From NCBI GenBank assembly GCA_949775045.1, contig OX459108.1, positions 6,637,961-6,701,960 of the forward strand: a DNA stretch of 64,000 nucleotides. The letters are read 5' to 3'. This DNA comes from Metridium senile (lineage: Eukaryota; Cnidaria; Anthozoa; Actiniaria; Metridiidae). Numbering within the stretch: position 1 is the stretch's first letter; the number at the start of each line of letters is the position of its first letter. The notes under the pieces were generated by a model. That model saw nothing but the letters and a program-made list of their open reading frames with translations. It was not told the DNA's origin and ran no database searches. The position numbers were made by a program, and so were the translations under genes. Below are positions 56,451-64,000 of this stretch, in pieces.

Positions 56451-57140
56451 CAAATCTAAACTGCACATATTTAAATAATGTAACTGCAAAAGAAATCTAC
56501 GAAATCATAGATTAAGTGGAACGGACATTTTTTTAGTTAATAATTTTATGTATCCTTTATAAGCAAAAACAGCTTAGGATTTTTCAATTAGATTCAAAAA
56601 CAAATAATGAACTTATAAAATAATTATTATATATTTGAGATACTACACGCGATGTGATTGGTCGAGCGCTGGCCTTTTGGATCAACCGAAATTCATTTGC
56701 ACGAGTGTAGCGTGGCGTGACAGTGTTATAGGTTAATCAGCGCTAGAGAACTCACATGAATGTTAGTATGGATATTTTTTAATAATTGTTTTTTAATTTG
56801 GGTTGCCAAAGAATTAGACTTTTTGTTTTAGATTAAAAGTACAATCAAAATTGTTGATAACTTTCTAATGTTGTAAGATATAACGAAATAACTATTTTGA
56901 AAGGCCTGGGATACCTGTGCAATTTTGACGCCTAAGGTGTGATATTTCTCATCTTAGTTTACATTTATGGTAGAAAAATCTACTTATTAACTGTCAAGAG
57001 ACCATCTCTGGACTAGATATAAATTTCAAAATTACAGGCAAGGTTGTATAGAAGACATACTTGTGTTTCTAAGATGGAATATAACGAACTAGACAACAGA
57101 AACAACAGCAACAACGTTTAGAAGAAAAAAAAAAGTGAGA
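56451..57140. other. Intergenic, no gene seen
   Basis: AT-rich, no recognisable coding sequence; GTGATTGGTCGAGCGCTGG at about 56655 is typical of MITE tips but no partner was found. Confidence 0.4.
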
Positions 57141-57144
57141 TCAT

Positions 57145-57315
57145 AAAATGATTTGAATGTTAATAAAATAATTAAACTATATTCTATCAGCAATAGGAAG
57201 CCAGTGCTTTTCAATAAGGACAGGAGTGATGTGGTGATATTTTCGTTTTTAAAAGGCGACGATACGATCAGAAGCACTTTGCACAGCTTGAAGCTTGTCA
57301 TACACGTTATTGATA
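57145..57315 (-). pseudogene. CR1/L2-like LINE fragment
   Basis: On the minus strand, in two frames, YDKLQAVQSASDRIVAF then HHITPVLIEKHWLPIADRI. This is the Q-QNAAAR-V...HITPVL--LHWLPI--RI segment of CR1/L2-type polymerases, related to the fragment at 12548-13027. It is short and heavily decayed. Confidence 0.65.
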
Positions 57316-57384
57316 ACATATTAAATTAAATTAATTCATATGTAATTAGAAATGCTATATGCTTAATTATGAATTTAATTTGCC

Positions 57385-57775
57385 TTTCCGGAATTGAGGA
57401 AGGGACTGGGAATGAGTGTAGAAATATTAATCTAATTAAGAAACAATCACATGAAAGACCACACTAAAAATATTAAGTTTACCAATTTTCAGAATAATTT
57501 GGCAAATACTTATAACTGATTTATGGGCTTTAAACACATCGTAATAATAAGACAGAATGTATGTTTTTTTGGGACGCTGTCCTTAAACCCCATTCATTCT
57601 CTCTTATTTTTGCGACTTTGATTTTAGAAGCTTGTCACTCAGGAAGTATTTATCCATATATGCTAAAACACGGTAATATTACTGATGTTGGTATGTTTTG
57701 TTTTGAAATGGTGATCATTTTTTAATTAGATTAATATTTTCACTCGGCCCCAGTCCCCTCATGAATTTCGGCCTA
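57385..57775. mobile_element. Small MITE with about 53-bp TIRs
   Basis: TTCCGGAATTGAGGAAGGGA and AATATTAATCTAATTAA at the left (57385-57440) match the reverse complement of the right end (about 57722-57775: TTAATTAGATTAATATTTTC ... CCCCAGTCCCCTCATGAATT). No ORF. Confidence 0.65.
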
Positions 57776-58068
57776 TTGTATTTATTTATTTATTTACCAG
57801 ATAAGTCTTCACTCTTAGTAGAGTATTACAGACTGCGTTAGGATTAAGACATCATATCTTGATCGATCCACTGGTAGAAAATTTTGTTCATGGACATGAA
57901 AGACAAACAAACAACAACAAAATATTACTTGCTAATAGCAGAGCTTTCATTAATACAAAATATGAACGGAGAAAGATGAACTTCGAAGAACATAAAGAGA
58001 GTTTTGATCGAAGAAGAACATAAACTTGAACTATAGTTGAGTTATAGTCAAATATATATATATATATG

Positions 58069-58206
58069 CGTGTGTATGATTATGATCGTCGCGGAGAAAT
58101 AAGCAATTTATGCAATTGCAATTATAGAAGCCCGAAAAAAAATTCGGGACTTAACGGGATTTGAACCCATGACCTTTGCAGTACCGACGATCATAATCAT
58201 ACACAC
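58069..58206 (-). repeat. Hairpin repeat with tRNA-like B-box (SINE/MITE)
   Basis: GTGTGTATGATTATGATCGT and its complement form the arms (58069-58091 and 58184-58206). Between them, on the minus strand, CTGCAAAGGTCATGGGTTCA continuing AATCCCGTTAAGTCCCG looks like the T-arm and B-box (GGTTCAAATCC) of a tRNA, followed by a CCCGAA(T)nTTCGGG stem. There is no D-arm or A-box at the right spacing, so it is not a tRNA gene. Similar sequences are, to my knowledge, dispersed in anthozoan genomes. Confidence 0.55.
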
Positions 58207-58271
58207 ATCATATATCCGCGGATCAGACCCACATACGTATAAATATATATATTTATTATCCAACTAGTCAT

Positions 58272-58515
58272 AGACGAGTAAAAATATCGTAGGAGTAGCA
58301 CTGGATCGAGTAAAAATATCCAGCGATATTTTTACTCGTCTATCTGGCGCTCCAGTAAAACAATATTTCGCATTATAAAAGAACAAAAACCTTTTGATTG
58401 GATAATAAATAAGTTATTAAACAGTTTAATGTGTAATATGGCTGGATATTTTACTCGTTAACTTGCATTTTGACTCGCCCGGAGGCCATATCCAGCCATA
58501 TTGCACATCAAACTT
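58272..58515. repeat. Foldback repeats
   Basis: GACGAGTAAAAATATC (58274) pairs with GATATTTTTACTCGTC (about 58327-58342), and GTAATATGGCTGGATAT (58433) pairs with ATATCCAGCCATATTGC (about 58489-58505). Both share ACTCG-AAAATAT modules, suggesting one nested family. Confidence 0.6.
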
Positions 58516-58849
58516 TCTAATAAGATATATATATATACATATCCCAGATTAATATTACGAACAAATACGCCTACATCATCATGTACAGCTTTTATGACCA
58601 GTGCACAAAAACTATTTACATGCAAATATTGATGTTGTAAAGAAAAATTAAACTGGGAGCTCCGCTATTAGGTATTGACTAATTTGTATATTATTTTTTT
58701 AAATCCATACTTTGATTGACCATAACCACAAAATTATAGAATAGAATGACATCAACAAATTAAAAATAGTAAAAGGTTTGAGACAAAAATATTAAATTCT
58801 TGAGAGGTTATGAAAATTTCAAAAGTGTGAAAAACACCACAACGAAGCT

Positions 58850-59042
58850 AGCAAAGTAGGAGGGAGGGGATGACTCCATTGTATTCAAATTAGCTTCTCT
58901 GTTTATGGATCACACAATTGTGACGTCACATGGATACGGCAGTGAATCTTGTCAGTTTAGTTCGAGGGAGCCATTTTGTCACAATTGAGTGATCCCTCAA
59001 CACGCCTTTTCCCTGGAGACACCCCCTCCCTCCTGTAGCAAA
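58850..59042. mobile_element. 190-bp MITE with AGGAGGGAGGGG TIRs
   Basis: AAAGTAGGAGGGAGGGGATG at the left matches the reverse complement of CACCCCCTCCCTCCTGTAGC at the right. An internal ATGGATCACACAATTGTGACG also pairs with GTCACAATTGAGTGATCC. Confidence 0.65.
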
Positions 59043-59339
59043 GAAACAGTTCAATGAACACATACAAATCTATGTAATTTTGATTCAAAATAGCTTCACT
59101 TAAATTGTATTTATATCTATAAAACTTTCCAAAAATACATATTTCTCACTTGCTCTTTCTGATGGTCGTGCTTATTTTTTAAGATTAGGTTTTTACTTTT
59201 GAAAGTCAATTGGCATTCAGTCTATACAAGCTGAGTCAGACTTTTCAGTGAAAATGTTTACGGTGTGCGCGCTCGTTTTAAGAAAATAAATATTTAAACT
59301 TTTTATTTATGTTATAAAAGTAATGCTCAATCTCTTAGC

Positions 59340-59565
59340 AGTACGCTCTCGTACCCTAAAAGGTACGCATAAATTAACGTGATACTGATTTCAGACCCTA
59401 AAAGGTACGACGACATTTAAACATTTTTCAATATGTATAGTCTTAAGTTCGAAAACTGACCCTAAAAGGTACGCGGGGGTCTTATTTGCAACCCTAAAAG
59501 ATCCGTCGAGCACCCCTATCCATTTTCTAAGGGAGAACCCCCCCCCCCCCCCCCCCGGGATTAAA
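59340..59565. repeat. ACCCTAAAAGGTACG motif cluster with a poly-C tract
   Basis: GTACCCTAAAAGGTACG (about 59350), GACCCTAAAAGGTACG (about 59395 and 59459) and ACCCTAAAAGATCCG (about 59491) occur within 160 bases, each a short palindrome-like unit. A run of about 20 C follows at about 59538. Function unknown; probably the subterminal region of a transposon. Confidence 0.6.
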
Positions 59566-61066
59566 AAAGATAGCAGCAAAAAGTGTTAACAATCAGCCAA
59601 TCAATGATATGTTTATATTCCTATAGAAATATTTATTTCTATATTTTAAAACTTCATGTAGTTCATATAATTTATTGTTGTTGTTTCATTTAGTAACTAT
59701 TTTTTTCGGATTCACAAGAGACGATTTAAAACCAATCAATACGTATTTATTGTTGTTATTTATGTATATTATGACTGACAAGACTTTAATTCTTAAACCT
59801 GAGTGTAAAACCTTCGAGTGTTCATTATTTAAGAGCGAGTCCGCGTGAAAACCATGCAGACCAGTCTACACCGTACATCACCGATTTTATCAAACTTAGT
59901 TCGATTGTACATCTTAGTTAACTTATTACTTTGGTGAATTTTTTTGGCTTTAAATTGAAAAGGTTTAAAGTTACAACCGTTTGAGGATTTTACCCTAAAA
60001 ACGGTCAAAATTTGCATAAAATATACCTAAAGTTTTACAGCCTCGTATTTCCTTTGCAGATTGTTTCCTGCACCAATATTCTGCCCACGTTTAGCACATT
60101 ATCTTATTAGTACTTTAAGTTGAATAAAAAGTCGTGAAACAAATATTGGGTTGTTTTATAAAGGGTTGAGTTATTGCTATTTTTCAGCTTTGACGAAAAG
60201 TGTAAAAATATACTCTAGATAAGAGCTATTTGCACCTATCCGGCAGTTATTCATATAACTTTGAAACCTTTATCAGATAGTATGATGAATGAGACAATGT
60301 TTTATCGAAAAAAAAGTCTGTAAAGTATTTATTTTTCAAGCGAAAAATAACTAAGAAAATGATGAAATTTACATTGTTTGAAGTTGTCACGTGACAAAGG
60401 TAACTATACAACAAATCTACAACACACTAAATATGATCCCGATATAATGATAAGAATCATAAGAATCAATTATATGAATTAAAATAATGATATTCATCAT
60501 TATATAAGATAATGTTACAACAAATAACTAAGTTTTAGGCTTGTAAGCCGAATACAGTAATGTTTTGTCTGTCTACCTTCGGCTTTCCTATGTCTGGTAA
60601 AAACGATATTTCATAATATTTTTTTCACAATATTATCATTTTTTGAAATAAAATAATTTTTACAGTATTAGAATTATGCATTTATTAACCTCACACACAA
60701 CATGTTAAAGAATATTGAACTCATGCGGTTGCTAAAAACAGAAACAGACAAAGTAACAGTGTACTATATAAAACTATGTAACCTTTTTGATTTACTATTT
60801 TCCTAATTATGATCACTCTCCAGGGATATGAATACGTTTTCATAAAAACATATTGTTAAAGTTCTAGCAAGACACATTTTAATAAAAGACATATATTTTG
60901 CGTCAAGTGTTCTCTTTGTTGTTTTGCATAAATTTGAAATTGACATTCGACTAATTGGCATGTTTGGTAGACACCAACATTAATTCTCATTTTACGTGCA
61001 TTAGTTGAGGTTAATTTTGACATACAGTAATTATTTTATGGCGGTTTTTCTTTTCACAATCTTTCT

Positions 61067-61435
61067 GTGGAAAATTATGGACGTTCTCGAAGAAACAATG
61101 ACACCTGTTTTGTTTTGCTACCTTTAAAATCTTGTACAAAGATTATCTGCACCCATCTACTTGGCTGTTTAAAAACTTCTTCCAAAGATGTGAAGTACGA
61201 GTGGGAACTTTGTCTTTTAAGAGCTGGTGTTTTTAAAACTGAAAATACAGATGATATGACAATATGTCCGCTGCATAGTTTAGGCTTTTTTTTGGTTAAG
61301 GCTGGCGTCCCAGTCGAGTCTGTAAGCCGATCCTCCACACAAATCTAAACAAAAGCCTGCCAGAGGTGGACTTGCAAAGCGTATTTCTCAAGAGATGTTC
61401 GAAACATGGGGAATGTTATGCGAAATTGGTCAAGG
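61067..61435 (+). pseudogene. Decayed Cys/His-rich exon inside a TTAA element
   Basis: The 93-codon frame reads LKSCTKIICTHLLGCLKTSS, then KYEWELCLLRAGVFKTENTD, then DMTICPLHSLGFF. In other frames it continues as WRPSRVCKPILH and then ARGGLAKRISQEMFETWGML, then CEIGQ, ending at a donor-like GGTCAAG|GTATTG. The conserved order C-PLH...LG...WRPS-VCK-P-H...IS-EMFETWG looks like a real protein module spread over three frames, so it is a decayed exon with at least two indels. I have an impression of similar modules in uncharacterised cnidarian proteins but cannot name the domain. Confidence 0.5.
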
Positions 61436-61699
61436 TATTGTTACATCTAAGTAAGGGTTGCATTTTCGATCCCATCTGAGTTTCGGTGAAATTAAAAATT
61501 AAAAATACTAAATAGTTTATTATATCGTTTAAAGGAATTTTCATTGAATACTATATATATGGACAACTAGTATTGAAGAGCTTTGAATTGAGCCGTTTCT
61601 TTTTTACGTTGAGATATCTAGAGAGTGAATAAGATGAATCTGGATTACCATCGATTTTTAAGTATTAAAATACTTGCCATTCCCGCCAAACGACTGTGA

Positions 61700-61955
61700 A
61701 GCGATTCTCTTCCGTCAATCAAACATAATTGGTCTAGTCTAGTGATAATTACTATAAACAACTGACAATGTGAACAAAAAAACAGCTAGGTAAAAAATAT
61801 TATTTCAAATAGAATAGTTGGTCCAAAAAATATACATTTATTTAGTTTTAACGTTCTGATACCCGTAGAATACATCGTTAGGCTAAAATTTGTTTTCACT
61901 GACATTAGTATGCAAATATTTTAATAGACAATTTGTTTGACGGAAGAGAATCGCT
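61700..61955. repeat. Inverted repeat nested in the TTAA element
   Basis: GCGATTCTCTTCCGTCAATC at the left matches the reverse complement of TTTGTTTGACGGAAGAGAATCGC at the right, with about 210 bases between. Probably a small MITE. Confidence 0.6.
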
Positions 61956-63045
61956 AACTCACTTTACGATCTCTGTTGGGCCGGCATTATTTTATTTTAT
62001 TGTTATTATCACTATTATTTCATTCCATTTTTTATGTCATAATAACATGCTTTTTTGAAAGTTAACTCTAAAATGGTTAACGACCGGGAACCAGTTCATG
62101 ACAGTTGATTGTTTAGTACTGATAATCACACTTGGCTACGCTGTCTTTGTCATTTGGATAATTTTCACGTTTTCGACTTTTATTTTACGAATCTGCTGTC
62201 TTAAAGATGTAAGTTTCGAATATTTATACATGTTAAAATCAACTCAAGGCTCTTTGTTGTAATTTGAACCATTTGATCAGCTTAGCATTATCGTTGATGC
62301 AAACTCGGCATGTTTTTGTGTGTATTTCTTTCGGAAAATAAAAAATAAATAAAAAAAAGCGTATAGTTAAAATATTTTAACATTGTACATTTATGACTTC
62401 TTAAATCGCCCTACTACATTAGCTGTTGTTTTTAGGTAAGTATTTTAAAACTTATCGGCTTTTTTAGTCGCAAATGGTCATTAGTCTTATAATTGGATAC
62501 GTGTAAAAACGCGAAATTCGTGATACTGTATCTCTTCACCCTTAAAACTTTACAGAAATTTGTTTCTTTGTAGTTGTTAACCATTATCAGTTGTACATAA
62601 AAGTCAAACTTTGTGGTTTTAAAAAGTTGCCGGATCTTGTATATCGAATTGTTAAGAATACATACTCAAAATGTAGATTTCATAGCCTGATATGTAAATA
62701 AGCAAACATTTTCTTTAAATAAATCTTTTGATACTTTGATACTGTCGTTGTATTTACTATATGTTGTAGTAGGTCTGTACGAATTCCAGGTAAGAAATAA
62801 GCTATGTTTTTAGAGAAATTGATTTGTAAAGTTGGTGTAAATTTCAAGCAATTTTTATCGTTCGTCTGACTACATTCCCTTAAACCTCGATATCTGCTAG
62901 AGAATTTAATATTTTTGTTTTATATTGCACACAGTTAATATTTACACTAAAATACATATCTCGGCCAAAAATGAAAGAAATCGGTGATACCCGTTGTAGA
63001 CACATTTTTCGACTTTGCATGGTTTTCACACGGACTCGCTCTTAA

Positions 63046-64000
63046 TAAATAAAACCTGATGAGGTGTGTAAATATAGTCATGTGCCCGTCGTTCCTTCCT
63101 TCCGTTGTTCCACCTATATCATCACTGAGTTCAAAGTCTCAGCCGTTAAACAGTCTTATTAAGGTATTCTTGCAAAATGAATGCCAGAAAATGAATGGTT
63201 GGCAATAAATGAAGCAATTGGTCTAATGTTTGAGGCGATTTGGGCTGTTGGGTGTTAAGTTTTAAATATGCTGAATTCATTTTAATTAAAAGCTGCTTAT
63301 TTGTTGTTGTCGCGAGCTCGAGTTTTGAAACCGGTCACGTTTTCTGACATATTAATATTTTACATTGTAAAGAAAGAAATATTACTTTGATATACATATA
63401 CTCCAGTTCGCTAATTTTAAGTTGAACTTCTAAAAAACAAGGTGAAGCGATTTAAATTTTCAAGGCTGGTTATTGTGTTTGTTTCCCGTGTTCAGAAATA
63501 ATTAAAAACTAACCACACCCTATTTCCATTGTTTAATGTAGGTTTTCAAATTCAGGGGAAGACCCGGGACATGTTTTTAAGTAAGAGTTACATACCGAGA
63601 ATGGAGGCTATAAGCCATATATATCCCGCGGGCCGCATTTTATTTCACACTTGAGAAGGTTTTCTCACAAAAAAACAATGATTTAATCCTATTCTAACAA
63701 AGACACATGATTTGAGTTAAGAAATAAAAGAACGGCTTTTCAAATCTCACTCATTAGATGTCTACTGGGAGTCGTATTTGATAAAAGAAATGATATGAAT
63801 AGAAAATGTTATGAACCGGTTCGGTGCATTTTTAAATCAAAAGCTTATTGATAGAACACAATTGAAGGAGGTTATGCTATCTTAGTTTTCGTTCTTTAAT
63901 TAAAAGACTAAAATACTCAAACCATTGAAACTAATGAATAAGGTGGAATGCTGTTAATGATTTTTGTCACTAGGATACAACAGTTTTCCCTTGATTGAAG
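63046..64000. other. Right edge of the window, no gene seen
   Basis: AT-rich, no supported coding sequence, RNA gene or repeat. Confidence 0.45.

Larger units (their letters stand above)
59833..63041. mobile_element. 3.2-kb TTAA-flanked DNA element
   Basis: TIRs begin GAGCGAGTCCG-GTGAAAACC, then ATGCA; further in, TACA-CG-ATCACCGAT is shared. TTAA flanks both sides (59829-59832 and 63042-63045), as in piggyBac and Kolobok elements. No transposase motif is visible, so it is non-autonomous. It contains a decayed Cys/His-rich exon (61067-61435) and a smaller inverted repeat at 61700-61955. Confidence 0.75.

Noticed and set aside
58100..58200. Possible tRNA gene on the minus strand
   Set aside because: Only the T-arm/B-box is present; no D-arm, A-box or acceptor pairing.

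Overview
This is metazoan nuclear DNA. It is AT-rich, with spliced genes carrying GT/AG introns, a fibrinogen-domain gene with EGF-like and TSP1 exons, a family of intronless rhodopsin-like GPCRs, and many transposons (L1/Tx1-like and CR1/L2-like LINEs, PIF/Harbinger, Tc1/mariner, foldback MITEs). This mix, plus a hairpin repeat with a pol III B-box that resembles cnidarian repeats, points to a cnidarian, probably an anthozoan. That is inference from gene style, not from a marker gene.

Layout. (1) 0-3 kb: part of a spliced gene built from repeats of about 50 residues (two exons joined in phase, plus a probable 3' end). (2) 3.3-6.0 kb: a 2.7-kb foldback element with arms of about 0.67 kb and a TAA target duplication. 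(3) 7.0-13.5 kb: a four-level transposon nest. A LINE reverse-transcriptase tail is split by a 6-kb element with a 5-bp duplication. That element contains a 4.2-kb TA-inserted Tc1/mariner-type transposon, and one TIR of that transposon contains a 1-kb MITE. The 4.2-kb transposon encodes a transposase whose N-terminus resembles a Pax paired domain, plus a CCHC zinc-knuckle protein. (4) 14.4-24.0 kb: a GPCR gene, a satellite array, a GPCR 5' fragment, and a second GPCR gene split by a PIF/Harbinger transposon. (5) 24-32 kb: intergenic DNA, a MITE, CCAACC-type simple repeat and a 41-bp satellite with hairpins. (6) 32.3-39.4 kb, minus strand: a secreted EGF/TSP1/fibrinogen-domain gene. (7) 40.4-41.5 kb: a TIR element full of TGACGTCA motifs. 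(8) 42.5-56.2 kb: a tandem duplication, each copy holding a GPCR and the same truncated LINE; one copy later received a nearly full-length 5.3-kb L1-like element. (9) 56-64 kb: LINE and MITE remnants and a 3.2-kb TTAA-flanked element carrying a decayed Cys/His exon.

The GPCRs are related paralogues (shared N-terminal Asn/Thr-rich stretch, NMA(V/A)(A/S)D in TM2, RFR after TM3, RPYTLK in intracellular loop 2). They have been repeatedly duplicated and broken by mobile elements. The two least decayed are at 14402-15487 and 50650-51759. The strongest candidate for something little described is the paired-domain-like transposase with its zinc-knuckle partner.
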